Source: an uncultured Pelagibacteraceae bacterium
Lineage (GTDB): Bacteria; Pseudomonadota; Alphaproteobacteria; Pelagibacterales; Pelagibacteraceae
Reading direction: 5' to 3'
DNA: 36,413 bases
Assembly (NCBI GenBank): GCA_905620505.1
Contig: CAJQTN010000025.1
Span: forward strand, 1-36,413
A program made the position numbers and the translations under genes. Shown here piece by piece: positions 10,051 to 18,354 of this stretch. The notes beneath the pieces are model-generated. The model did not search any database, was not told the origin of the DNA, and saw only the letters and a program-made list of their open reading frames with translations. Numbering within the stretch: the stretch's first letter is position 1; the number at the start of each line of letters is the position of its first letter.

Positions 10051-10202
10051 AATTACTGTTGGATTAAATCTTTTTAAATTGTTTTATCAACTGTTTATAA
10101 AAATATATATCGTTATACTTGTTCACAAATAATCTAGATTTAAATTGGATGTTCACGTTTTGATTCACTTTTGATTCCTGCTTGGACTCATTTTACAACC
10201 TT
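10051..10202. other. intergenic gap with three TTCAC repeats
   Basis: 152 bases between the glycosyltransferase stop and the isomerase start, both on the minus strand. It should hold the end of one transcript and the promoter of the next. TTCAC recurs at 10122-10126, 10152-10156 and 10164-10168 (twice as GTTCAC, once as GATTCAC), and TTTTGATTC occurs twice close together near 10158-10176. No convincing terminator hairpin is seen. Confidence 0.35.
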
Positions 10203-11075
10203 TTAGTGTGTAAGGTTCTCAATGCTGGCGATGTCAAGTTTGCTTTCTTCAAGATCTTTTCCACTTTCTCTAAATGAGACAATAAAGACCAATATATTAA
10301 ATAAAACAGTCAATGTTTGAAAAAATAAAAAATTAAATTTTATAGAAATTCCTAAATAATGAAGTGAAGCTAATAAAATGAGTGATGTAAAAAAAAGTCG
10401 GTACTTAAATACAGCTATAATAGAAAAAGAATGAATAAGAAGTTTGAACAATGACATTTGAGATGGGCCAAAATATCTCATTCCTCTTATTGAATTAACT
10501 TCATTATAATTTTTTATATAATACTTAAATGAACCAGAGTAGCTACTCCACAAGCTTGCTCTCGTAGATAATATTTTTAGATCCGACATTGTTAAACAGC
10601 TATAATTTCCAAAGTTAATAATTTTACCAGTTGCTAAAAAAGTTAAATATTTATGGATCTTGTAGAGTGTTTGAAATAAAAGACCTTCCGATCTTTTGAC
10701 ACGTTTTGCTACAACCGATTTATTCGGTTCAAGCAGTATTTTACTTACTAACAATTTTATTTCTTCAGGTCTGTCTTCGCCATCTCCGTCCATTAAAATA
10801 AGGTAATCAAAATCTGAGCTTTCTGATAAATACTTTATTCCAGAAGCAAAGCACCTGGCATGGCCTTTATTTTTATTCATATGCATAATTTTTATTGAAT
10901 TGATCTGTGGTGGAATTTTAATTTTTGGATTTATTATCGTTGAGCAATCATTGACTACAATGCAATCAAACTGAACTTTTTTTAAATTCTTTATATTTTC
11001 ACCGATATTGTTTAGAAGTTTTATTAGAGATTCCCAATCGTTATAAATAGGTATTAGTATTGTAAATTTTTTCAT
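10203..11075 (-). CDS. family 2 glycosyltransferase with C-terminal membrane segments
   Basis: Probably transfers a sugar from a nucleotide donor to a polyprenyl phosphate at the inner membrane (DPM1/GtrB/ArnC-like). GT2 signs are FTILIPIYNDW at the N terminus, CIVVNDCST, NKGHARCFASGI and the acidic DGDGEDRPEEI. Two hydrophobic segments near 215-235 and 245-270 follow. I choose the ATG at 11075 (290 aa) over the frame's first ATG at 11093. It gives the classic 4-base ATGA overlap with the upstream gene's stop, and GGGGTAAG lies just before it. The coupled upstream gene encodes a GT39-type membrane transferase, which would use exactly the lipid-linked sugar made here. Sugar and acceptor are unknown. 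Confidence 0.85.
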   Translation of the reverse strand: MKKFTILIPIYNDWESLIKLLNNIGENIKNLKKVQFDCIVVNDCSTIINPKIKIPPQINSIKIMHMNKNKGHARCFASGIKYLSESSDFDYLILMDGDGEDRPEEIKLLVSKILLEPNKSVVAKRVKRSEGLLFQTLYKIHKYLTFLATGKIINFGNYSCLTMSDLKILSTRASLWSSYSGSFKYYIKNYNEVNSIRGMRYFGPSQMSLFKLLIHSFSIIAVFKYRLFFTSLILLASLHYLGISIKFNFLFFQTLTVLFNILVFIVSFRESGKDLEESKLDIASIENLTH

Positions 11076-12442
11076 CTTACCCCAATCATGCAAATTCCTT
11101 GTTTTTTAATACTTCCGAACTCACCAGGGCAAACTGATTTTAAAATGATAGCATTACCAACATATATTACTCCGCCACTTAACTTCAGGTTTTTTATTTT
11201 TGGTTCTAAATTATTAAACCATTTTGGTCTAGACTGAAGGTGATAAGATAAATTTCCAGCTACCCACTCGTCTCCAACTACAATCGCTATATTGTTAACA
11301 AAATTTTTATCCCACCTATTTTGAACTAGATAAGCAATTTCTTTACCTGGATAATCTGTTCTTTTGTTGTCTTTTGAAATTGAAATATATAAATAGGCCA
11401 CCGGAGAAAGAATAAAAATAAATAGAAAACTAAACATAAATCTTTTTAAATAATTTAAATTAATACTTTTTTTAAAATGATAAATAAAAAATAAACCAAA
11501 AAATAAATAAAAAGGCGTCATCCACATTGTGCGAATATTGGCGGCAAAAATTATAGAAGTTGTAAACATTAATAAAATTGGAGCAAGAGTAGCAAAGATT
11601 AAGAAAATTGATTTTTTATCACGTTGATCAATTTTAAATTTAAAGTTTTTAAGGATTAAGCCTAGAAGCAAAAAGAAAGGAAGAAGAATACTTATTTGTT
11701 TAAAAATAAATTTTATCGGGTAAAAAAAATGATTTAACGGAGCGCTACTCTCGAAGCCTGTTCTTTTTAATCCATAAGTAATAGTTTTATAATCATTTTC
11801 TACTAGCCATATTAAATGGGGGGTTAATACTAATAAAAAAACTATAATTGGAATAAAATATTTAAAATTAAACTTTTTGTTTTTTTTCAAATAAAAAATA
11901 AAAAAAAATAATAGACCAACTAATAAATATATAAATAAATATTTAGACAAAAATCCTAATGCTGCAAACAATCCAAGCAATATCCAGTTATATATTTTAT
12001 CATTCTTAAAACTTTGCCAGCTATAGTAGACAGTTAATGTCCAAAAAGGGATTTGACATATATTAACGTTAAACTCTGGAGTGGTAAAATTATAAAAATA
12101 AATTCCTTCAAGTAAAAAAACAGAAATTAATGCATGGGTTTCGTTTTGTAAAAATTCTTTTGCTAACTTAAAAATAGCAACAAATGAAAAAATAATAAAC
12201 ATCTGGCTTAATAAATAATAAGCCCAATCTTGGCTGCCAAATAATTGAAAAAAAAATTCTGAAAAAAAAGCACTTAAAGGAGGGTGTTTCTCAAAACCCC
12301 AATCTAAGTTACTGCCCCAAGCTAAAGCTTCTATTACATCTAGAGGCAGATTTTTATTTGAAAGAAAAGGTATAAGAGTCCAGATCAACAGATGTGTCAG
12401 AAGAAATAGATTAAATATAAAAGGAATATTTTTTTTTTTCAT
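11072..12442 (-). CDS. GT39-type (ArnT/PMT-like) membrane glycosyltransferase
   Basis: 456-aa integral membrane protein with about 10-12 hydrophobic segments filling residues 5-350 and a soluble C-terminal part. The first periplasmic loop carries the family's acidic site, here LPLDVIEALAWGSNLDWGFEKHPPL, with acidic residues and the His-Pro-Pro typical of ArnT/PMT_2 proteins. Members move a sugar from a polyprenyl-phosphate carrier to a lipid or protein on the outer face of the inner membrane. Its stop overlaps the GT2 start, so the two are probably co-translated and act in sequence. It is divergent from dksA across a 78-base gap. Target (lipid A, protein or glycan) cannot be told. Confidence 0.85.
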   Translation of the reverse strand: MKKKNIPFIFNLFLLTHLLIWTLIPFLSNKNLPLDVIEALAWGSNLDWGFEKHPPLSAFFSEFFFQLFGSQDWAYYLLSQMFIIFSFVAIFKLAKEFLQNETHALISVFLLEGIYFYNFTTPEFNVNICQIPFWTLTVYYSWQSFKNDKIYNWILLGLFAALGFLSKYLFIYLLVGLLFFFIFYLKKNKKFNFKYFIPIIVFLLVLTPHLIWLVENDYKTITYGLKRTGFESSAPLNHFFYPIKFIFKQISILLPFFLLLGLILKNFKFKIDQRDKKSIFLIFATLAPILLMFTTSIIFAANIRTMWMTPFYLFFGLFFIYHFKKSINLNYLKRFMFSFLFIFILSPVAYLYISISKDNKRTDYPGKEIAYLVQNRWDKNFVNNIAIVVGDEWVAGNLSYHLQSRPKWFNNLEPKIKNLKLSGGVIYVGNAIILKSVCPGEFGSIKKQGICMIGVR

Positions 12443-12476
12443 TATTCTGTAACTAATTAATACAATTTAAAGTCTA

Positions 12477-12504
12477 TTGACACGCATAATTTGAAACATA
12501 TACT
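12477..12504 (+). promoter_or_regulatory. near-consensus sigma-70 promoter of dksA
   Basis: A perfect -35 TTGACA (12477-12482), a 16-base spacer, and a -10 TATACT (12499-12504, 5 of 6). Transcription would start near 12511, only about 10 bases before the dksA ATG at 12521. This rules out the in-frame TTG at 12491, which falls inside the spacer. Confidence 0.65.
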
Positions 12505-12520
12505 GCCCTCTTTTTTAAAT

Positions 12521-12979
12521 ATGATACAAAAACCTGTAAAGAAACCAATAGCTAAAGTTGTAAAAAAATCTACTAAAAAAGCTTATGCCCCGAGTGATAA
12601 AGAAAAATATATGTGTGTTAAACATAAGCAGTTTTTTACTGGAGAATTATTGCGCTGGAAGAAAGATATAATTAAATCAAATTCTTTAACTAATATTTTA
12701 AACGCTTCAGATGACAGTGTTTCGTCAGCCGATGTTGTTGATCAAGCTTCTTCCTACACGGATAAATCAGTTGAAATGAAAGCGTTAGCGAGAAGCCGAA
12801 AACTTATTGAAAAAATAGATGCAGCCTTACGTAGGATTAAAGGCGATATGTATGGATATTGTGAAGAAACATCGGAGCCTATAGGATTAAAAAGACTCAT
12901 GGCAAGACCTATTGCTACTCTTTCAATTGAATCTCAAGAAAGACATGAGCGCGATGAAAAAATTTATATTGACGATTAG
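12521..12979 (+). CDS. dksA: RNA polymerase-binding transcription factor DksA
   Basis: Binds the RNA polymerase secondary channel and, with ppGpp, adjusts transcription during starvation. 152 aa from the ATG at 12521; the longer TTG-started frame (12491) begins upstream of the predicted transcript. A Lys-rich N terminus is followed by the helical coiled coil. The tip DVVDQAS puts Asp at 71 and 74, as in E. coli DksA. The C-terminal globular part reads YGYCEETSEPIGLKRL and then TLSIESQERHE. Of the four zinc-finger cysteines only C114 remains; the others are Thr117, Ser135 and Ser138. This Cys-poor form is known in alphaproteobacteria and should work without zinc. The stop interlocks with that of the GST gene (shared TTAG). 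Confidence 0.94.
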   Translation: MIQKPVKKPIAKVVKKSTKKAYAPSDKEKYMCVKHKQFFTGELLRWKKDIIKSNSLTNILNASDDSVSSADVVDQASSYTDKSVEMKALARSRKLIEKIDAALRRIKGDMYGYCEETSEPIGLKRLMARPIATLSIESQERHERDEKIYIDD

Positions 12980-13602
12980 ACGCTAGGAACTTTTTCCCCT
13001 TTTTCAAAAAGATCATATCCTTTTTGAACTGCTTCTCTTTTTGAAATTATTTCATACCATCGTGTTAAATTTTTATATTTTTTAAGTCCGATATCATGCC
13101 ATTCATGTCTAGCAATCCATGGGAAGGTAGCAATGTCTGCTATAGAGTAAAAATTTCCTGCCAGATATTCTTTCTCTCCTAATCGCTCGTTTAGTTCTTT
13201 GTATATTCGAGTACATACTTTAAAATATCTTTCTTCACCAAATTCACTTTTACCTGGATTGTAATGATGAAATTGGTGATGCTGGCCAAGCATTGGGCCC
13301 ACATAAGCCATTTGAGCCATTAACCATTGATTTATAATTGTCTTTTTATCTTCGTCATAAAATTTTCTACTTTGCTCACCTAGATAAATTAAAATAGCAC
13401 CAGATTCAAAAAGACTAATATTTTTTTTACGATCGGTGATAGCGGGTATCTTGTTAAAAGGACTTATCTTTTTAAATTCAGGTTTAAATTGTTCTTCTTT
13501 AGAAATGTCTATTGAGGTAACTTTATAATCGTACTTAATTTCCTCAAGCATAATAGAAATTTTTTTACCGTTAGGTGTATTAGCGGTAAAAAGTTCTATC
13601 AT
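12976..13602 (-). CDS. glutathione S-transferase, Nu class (YfcG/YghU-like)
   Basis: 208-aa cytoplasmic enzyme with an N-terminal thioredoxin-like domain and an all-helical C-terminal domain. The start MIELFTANTPNGKKISIMLEE matches the YfcG group, in which Thr9 and Asn11 (both present) replace the catalytic Tyr/Ser. KIPAITD and LFESGAILIYLG form the glutathione-binding part. Known Nu-class enzymes reduce disulfides with glutathione and have weak peroxidase activity. Its ATG overlaps the stop of the ferredoxin reductase gene (ATGA), so it is the third gene of a redox operon with ferredoxin and its reductase. Confidence 0.92.
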   Translation of the reverse strand: MIELFTANTPNGKKISIMLEEIKYDYKVTSIDISKEEQFKPEFKKISPFNKIPAITDRKKNISLFESGAILIYLGEQSRKFYDEDKKTIINQWLMAQMAYVGPMLGQHHQFHHYNPGKSEFGEERYFKVCTRIYKELNERLGEKEYLAGNFYSIADIATFPWIARHEWHDIGLKKYKNLTRWYEIISKREAVQKGYDLFEKGEKVPSV

Positions 13603-14615
13603 TTTTTTACACCCAGTCTGTCATGAATATTTTTTGAAGCTGTGGTAAATTCAAATCTATAAGTCTCATTAGGCTTAGCTCGTTTAAAACAGGCTCTAGC
13701 TGCTAGAGCTCCTTCGTGAAAACCAGACAGAATAAGTTTTAATTTACCTGGATAAGTGCAAATATCTCCAATAGCAAAAATACCTTCTTTGTTGGTTTGA
13801 AAAGTTTCAGTATTAACTGGAATAGTTTTTTTATCAATATTTAAACCCCACTCAGCGATCGGTCCAAGCTTCATAATAAGACCAAAAAAACTTAAGATAT
13901 AATCAGTCTTGATTTTTTCTAACTTTCCATCTTCATGTTTGATTTCAATTCCTGTCATGATCTTGTCTCCTTCAACAGAGGTTAGGTTGTAGGGGGTTTT
14001 TATTAATATTTTACCCTCTTTTTCTTTTTGTTTAACTTCATTTAAGGTGTGGGCAGCTCCTCGAAACTCTGCTCTTCTATGTATTAAAGTAACTTGGTTT
14101 GTTTTTGAAAGCTCTAAAGCCCAATCTAATGCTGAATCACCTCCACCAAAAATTGAGATTTTTTTATTTTGAAATAGATTTTTGTTAGCCACAGAGTAAA
14201 AAATTTGACTGCCTTCAAATTTTTCAGCTTCTTTAAGTGTGAGTTTTCTTGGTTCAAATGAACCTACTCCACCAGCAATAATAACATTAGGTGCTGAGAA
14301 AGCATTTCCTTTGTTTGTTTTTAAGATCCATAAATTATTTTCTTTTTTTATTTCCTCTACTCTTTGGTTTAAATGAAAATTAGCTTTAAATGGTGCTACT
14401 TGTTTTAATAAACCATTTGTCAATTCTTCTCCTGTGCACTCTGGAATGGCAGGGATGTCATAAATAGGTTTGTCTGGATAAAGCTCTATGCATTGACCAC
14501 CTGCTCGATCTAAGTTGTCTATGATTTCACATTTCAATCCAATGATTCCAAGCTGATGAACCGCAAACAAGCCTGTTGGACCAGCTCCAATTATAATTGC
14601 ATCTGTTTTTATCAT
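13599..14615 (-). CDS. ferredoxin-NADP reductase, thioredoxin-reductase-like type
   Basis: Flavoprotein moving electrons between NADPH and ferredoxin. 338 aa with an N-terminal FAD-binding GAGPTG (10-15), a second dinucleotide site SIFGGGDSALDWALE in the middle, and the FAD-closing motif FAIGDICTYPGKLKLILSGFHEG cut across the C-terminal third. The redox CxxC of true thioredoxin reductases is absent, which assigns it to the YumC-type FNR group (EC 1.18.1.2). The adjacent upstream gene encodes a 2Fe-2S ferredoxin with no base between stop and start, which strongly supports the pairing. Confidence 0.92.
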   Translation of the reverse strand: MIKTDAIIIGAGPTGLFAVHQLGIIGLKCEIIDNLDRAGGQCIELYPDKPIYDIPAIPECTGEELTNGLLKQVAPFKANFHLNQRVEEIKKENNLWILKTNKGNAFSAPNVIIAGGVGSFEPRKLTLKEAEKFEGSQIFYSVANKNLFQNKKISIFGGGDSALDWALELSKTNQVTLIHRRAEFRGAAHTLNEVKQKEKEGKILIKTPYNLTSVEGDKIMTGIEIKHEDGKLEKIKTDYILSFFGLIMKLGPIAEWGLNIDKKTIPVNTETFQTNKEGIFAIGDICTYPGKLKLILSGFHEGALAARACFKRAKPNETYRFEFTTASKNIHDRLGVKK

Positions 14616-14936
14616 TTAAGTTTGTTTGATAGGTGTTGTTACTTCCAAACCATCAAGTTGATCTGAAATAATAATTTGGCAACTTAGTCTGCTATTTTTT
14701 TTTGGTTCATATGCCATATCAAGCATGTCTTGTTCGGCGTCTTGCACTTTTTCTAACTTATCATACCAGTTTTCTGGAACATAAACATGGCAAGTTGCGC
14801 AAGCCATTGATCCACCACAATCAGCGTCAATTCCTTGAATATTATTCTGCAAAGCCCCTTCCATAACAGTAAGCCCCACAGGAACTTCTACTGTATTTTT
14901 TTTTCCATCGTGAGAAATATAAGTAATTTTAGGCAT
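14616..14936 (-). CDS. 2Fe-2S ferredoxin, adrenodoxin type
   Basis: Small electron carrier of 106 aa. The cluster ligands are C40, C46, C49 and C86 ([10 protein letters not shown], then SCQI), the C-x5-C-x2-C...C pattern of adrenodoxin-type ferredoxins that serve Fe-S assembly or P450s. I start it at the ATG at 14936 ([11 protein letters not shown]). The frame's earlier ATG at 14975 would add 13 hydrophobic residues that the family lacks. It is first gene of the ferredoxin/FNR/GST operon. Fdx (isc-type) function is possible but no isc genes are visible here. Confidence 0.93.
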   Translation of the reverse strand: MPKITYISHDGKKNTVEVPVGLTVMEGALQNNIQGIDADCGGSMACATCHVYVPENWYDKLEKVQDAEQDMLDMAYEPKKNSRLSCQIIISDQLDGLEVTTPIKQT

Positions 14937-15115
14937 TATTCTAAATATATGTATAAATAAAAATAGGGCAAGCATTTAACTTGCGACACTTTCAAAGATT
15001 AAAACCATTTTTCCATAGAATTAGTATTTAATAATCATATTAATTTTATTAGATTTTTCATTTTATATGTTGATAATTAGAATAGATAAGTATTAAAAGT
15101 AAGGAGAAAACACAT
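14937..15115. other. divergent intergenic region, ferredoxin / prpE
   Basis: 179 bases between divergent genes, so promoters for both directions should lie here. A short 5-bp hairpin GCAAG/CTTGC (14968-14984) lies upstream of the ferredoxin gene. A TTGATA (15070-15075) with an A+T-rich stretch downstream is a possible -35 for prpE, but no good -10 at proper spacing is clear. Confidence 0.3.
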
Positions 15116-17014
15116 TTGTCTAAAAATTATAAAGAAGTTTACCACTCATCAATAAAAAAAAAAGAAGAGTTTTGGCAAGAAGTTTCTGAAGATATTTTCT
15201 GGTATCACAAACCAAGAAAGATTTTAAACACTGAGAACCCGCCTTTTTATAAATGGTTTGAGGACGGTATAACAAATACTTGTTATAATGCTTTGGACTT
15301 TCATATTGATAGAGGTTTAGGAGAAAAATTAGCATTAATTTGGGACAGTCCTATTACTAATTCTAAAGAAAAATTTACTTACAACCAGCTTAAAGAAAAA
15401 GTTGAACTTTTTGCAGGCGCTCTAAAAAATCAAGGTGCCAATAAAGGTGACCGTATTATTATTTATATGCCCATGATTCCAGAGGCTGTGATAGCTATGT
15501 TGGCTTGTGCGAGAATAGGTGCGATACACTCAGTGGTCTTTGGCGGATTCGCTTCAACAGAACTAGCAAATAGAATAGACGACTCTAAAGCAAAAATTAT
15601 TATATCTGCATCTTGTGGTTATGAACCGGGAAGAACTATTGAATACAAGCCCTTAATTAATAAAGCAATTGAGATAGCAAAACATAAGCCTGAGTGTTGT
15701 ATTGTTTTTCAAAGAAAAAATTTTAAAGCAAATCTAGATTCACAATTAGATGTTGATTGGGAAGAAATATTAAAGAATGCAAGACCTACTGAGTGCGTAG
15801 AAATGAGAGGAAGTGACTACGCTTATATTCTTTATACTTCGGGTACAACAGGTTTGCCAAAAGGAATTGTCAGAGATATCGCGGGACATATTGTGGCTCT
15901 TAAATGGACCATGAAAAATATTTATAATATTAATCAAGAAGATGTTTGGTGGTCTGCAAGTGATATTGGTTGGATAGTTGGACATTCATATATTGTCTAC
16001 GCTCCACTATTTTACGGGTGCACTACGATTTTATACGAAGGTAAACCCGTGGGGACGCCTGACGCCGGTGAGTTTTGGAGAGTGGTATCTGAACATAAAG
16101 TTAAATCTCTTTTCACGGCACCAACAGCTATTAGAGCAATTAAAAAAGAAGATCCGAATGGCGAATTTTTTAAAAAATACGATCTAAGTAATTTTAAATA
16201 TTTATACTTAGCTGGTGAAAGAGCCGATCCAGATACGATTAAGTGGGCAGAAAAATTATTAAATGTCCCTGTGTTAGATCATTGGTGGCAAACCGAAACA
16301 GGCTGGGCTATTTCTGGAAACTGCATGGGTATTGAGTCTTTTCCAACCAAATATGGTTCAGCATTTAAACCTGTGCCAGGTTACGATATCAAAATATTAA
16401 ATAACGATGGAAAGGAATTAGAACCAGGTAAAATGGGAGATGTAGTAATTAAACTTCCTCTTCCACCGGGAACGTTTCCTACATTATGGAAAGCTGATGA
16501 AAGATATAGAGAAAATTATATGTCTAATTACTCAGGGTATTATCAAACTTATGACGCGGGACATATTGATGAAGATGGTTATGTTTGGATAATGTCACGT
16601 ACTGACGACATAATTAACGTTGCAGGTCACCGATTATCAACTGGATCAATCGAAGAAGTTTTAGCTGAACATGAAGACGTAGCAGAGTGTGCGGTAATTG
16701 GTATTGCCGATAAATTGAAAGGACAACTGCCAATTGGTTTGCTTGCTCTTAAAAAAGGCGTAACAAATGATAAGAATAATATTATCTCTGAATGTATTGC
16801 TATGGTTAGAGAGAAAGTTGGTCCTGTTGCTTCTTTTAAATTAGCAATTGTTGTTAAAAGACTTCCTAAAACGAGATCAGGAAAAATTTTAAGAGGAACG
16901 GTAAGAAAGATTGCTGACAACGAGACATATACTATACCGCCTACAATAGATGATCCTGCTATACTTGATGAAATAAAAAAAGATTTAATAGAAAATAATA
17001 TTTTAAAACTCTAA
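15116..17014 (+). CDS. prpE: propionate-CoA ligase (propionyl-CoA synthetase)
   Basis: Activates propionate (or acetate) to the CoA thioester via an acyl-AMP. 632 aa of the acyl-adenylate-forming superfamily. AMP-binding motif YTSGTTGLPKGIVRD: the VRD ending, where acetyl-CoA synthetase has a different sequence, favours PrpE. DHWWQTETGW is the second motif, and the C-terminal SGKILRG carries the catalytic Lys590, the usual acetylation target. The start is a TTG at 15116, chosen because AAGGAG lies 9 bases before it and no ATG fits. The 3' end overlaps the dihydroorotase gene by 12 bases. An acetate-using Acs-like enzyme is an alternative. No methylcitrate or methylmalonyl genes are nearby. 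Confidence 0.9.
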   Translation: MSKNYKEVYHSSIKKKEEFWQEVSEDIFWYHKPRKILNTENPPFYKWFEDGITNTCYNALDFHIDRGLGEKLALIWDSPITNSKEKFTYNQLKEKVELFAGALKNQGANKGDRIIIYMPMIPEAVIAMLACARIGAIHSVVFGGFASTELANRIDDSKAKIIISASCGYEPGRTIEYKPLINKAIEIAKHKPECCIVFQRKNFKANLDSQLDVDWEEILKNARPTECVEMRGSDYAYILYTSGTTGLPKGIVRDIAGHIVALKWTMKNIYNINQEDVWWSASDIGWIVGHSYIVYAPLFYGCTTILYEGKPVGTPDAGEFWRVVSEHKVKSLFTAPTAIRAIKKEDPNGEFFKKYDLSNFKYLYLAGERADPDTIKWAEKLLNVPVLDHWWQTETGWAISGNCMGIESFPTKYGSAFKPVPGYDIKILNNDGKELEPGKMGDVVIKLPLPPGTFPTLWKADERYRENYMSNYSGYYQTYDAGHIDEDGYVWIMSRTDDIINVAGHRLSTGSIEEVLAEHEDVAECAVIGIADKLKGQLPIGLLALKKGVTNDKNNIISECIAMVREKVGPVASFKLAIVVKRLPKTRSGKILRGTVRKIADNETYTIPPTIDDPAILDEIKKDLIENNILKL

Positions 17015-18316
17015 AGGTTGGCCCGAGCCTTCTTTCAAAACTTTACCATCAGCCATTACTACTTTACCATTAATTATAGTTGCTATAGGGAAGCCTTTAA
17101 TTGCCATATTGTTAAAGGGTGTCCAAGCACATTTACTAGCCATCGTTTCATTCTTAAAAATATGTTCTTTATTCATATCTACAATTGTTAGATCTGCGTC
17201 AAAATCTTCTTTGATATATCCTTTGTTTTGAATACTAAAAATTCTGCACGGATTTTCACACATCAATTTAACTAATTGTTCTAAGCTTAATTTTTCATTA
17301 TTAATATGATTTAACATGATTGGTAAAATTGTTTGAACACCCGGCATGCCCGAAGGTGATCCTGGATATTTTTTATTTTTATCCTCTTTTGAATGAGGCG
17401 CGTGATCTGAACCTAAAACATCAACTATCGAATTTTTTATAGCGACCCATAGCCTATCATAGTGTTCTTTTTTTCTTATTGGCGGATTCATCTGCACAAA
17501 GGTTCCAAGTTTATCATAACAGTCAGGTGCGTACAAAGTTAAGTGTTGTGGTGTTATTTCAAATGTTACGTTTTTTTTATGCATTGCTAAAAAATCAACC
17601 TCATCTTTTGTGGTTACGTGTAGTACGTGGATTTTTTTGTTATATCGTTCTGCTATTTTAACAACTCTTCTTGTGGAAGACATAGCACATTCAGCATTTC
17701 TCCATTCTGGATGGGAGTGAATGTCTCCTTCTTTAATAAACTTCTTTCTTATATTTAATATTTCTTCATCTTCAGAATGAATAGAAACTATTCTATCACT
17801 CTTAGAAATAACTTTTTCAATATCAGCCTCTTTATCAACTAATAATTTACCGGTTGAAGATCCAGCGAAAAGCTTAACTCCACAACAACCCTTTAACCCT
17901 TTTAGCTTTGCGAGCTGTTCTGTGTTTTCTGGGGTTGCGCCAAAATAAAAAGCATAATTACAATGCATTCTGTTTTTTGCTAAATTCATTTTTTTTTCAA
18001 ACTCACCCAAGTTAGAAGTGGGTGGATTTGTATTTGGCATTTCAAATACAGAGGTTACTCCTCCTAATACTGCTGCTCTACTGCCGCTTTCTAAATCTTC
18101 TCTATCTGTAGAACCGGGTTCTCTAAAATGAACTTGTGTGTCAATTATGCCTGGCAAAACTATTTTATTAGAAGCATCAAATACTTTGGCATCATTTACT
18201 TCTATTTTTCCAATTTTTTTAATTTTATTTCCAACTAATGCAATGTCTGTTTTCTCTAATTTACCATTAACATAGCAAGATCCGTTTTTAATAATAAGAC
18301 TATAATTTTCAGACAT
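17003..18316 (-). CDS. pyrC: dihydroorotase, class I-like
   Basis: Amidohydrolase closing carbamoyl-aspartate to dihydroorotate in pyrimidine synthesis. 437 aa. The family run IDTQVHFREPG (58-68) carries the substrate Arg, Asn in EMPNTNP, a possible carboxylated Lys in GVKLFAGSSTG, His in IVSIHSEDEE, His in KIHVLHVT, and Asp in LGSDHAPH. The metal motif HxH is QxH: residue 61 is Gln. I recall this variant from other alphaproteobacterial dihydroorotases, so it is probably a lineage trait rather than damage, but it leaves the metal site in doubt. The remaining ligands are intact. A noncatalytic PyrC-like role or another cyclic-amide substrate is the alternative. It is divergent from ygfZ across 38 bases. 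Confidence 0.85.
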   Translation of the reverse strand: MSENYSLIIKNGSCYVNGKLEKTDIALVGNKIKKIGKIEVNDAKVFDASNKIVLPGIIDTQVHFREPGSTDREDLESGSRAAVLGGVTSVFEMPNTNPPTSNLGEFEKKMNLAKNRMHCNYAFYFGATPENTEQLAKLKGLKGCCGVKLFAGSSTGKLLVDKEADIEKVISKSDRIVSIHSEDEEILNIRKKFIKEGDIHSHPEWRNAECAMSSTRRVVKIAERYNKKIHVLHVTTKDEVDFLAMHKKNVTFEITPQHLTLYAPDCYDKLGTFVQMNPPIRKKEHYDRLWVAIKNSIVDVLGSDHAPHSKEDKNKKYPGSPSGMPGVQTILPIMLNHINNEKLSLEQLVKLMCENPCRIFSIQNKGYIKEDFDADLTIVDMNKEHIFKNETMASKCAWTPFNNMAIKGFPIATIINGKVVMADGKVLKEGSGQPLEF

Positions 18317-18354
18317 GAATACTTAAATATATTATACACTGTAAACTTGCAAAT

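Noticed and set aside
12491-12520. TTG-started extension of dksA
   Set aside because: It lies in the spacer and -10 of the predicted dksA promoter, so it cannot be in the mRNA.
14937-14975. 13-residue hydrophobic N-terminal extension of the ferredoxin
   Set aside because: Ferredoxins of this type begin with the MPKITYI-like strand; the extra residues match no signal peptide and are A+T-rich leader sequence.
14968-14984. Hairpin GCAAG/CTTGC before the ferredoxin gene as an attenuator
   Set aside because: Only a 5-bp stem; too weak to support beyond mention.
16627-16920. 97-aa minus-strand ORF inside prpE
   Set aside because: Antisense shadow of the conserved prpE C-terminal region; composition follows the codons of prpE.
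17003-18316. Calling the dihydroorotase a pseudogene because of the missing His
   Set aside because: The reading frame is intact at full length, other metal ligands are kept, and the QxH form is recalled from other alphaproteobacteria.
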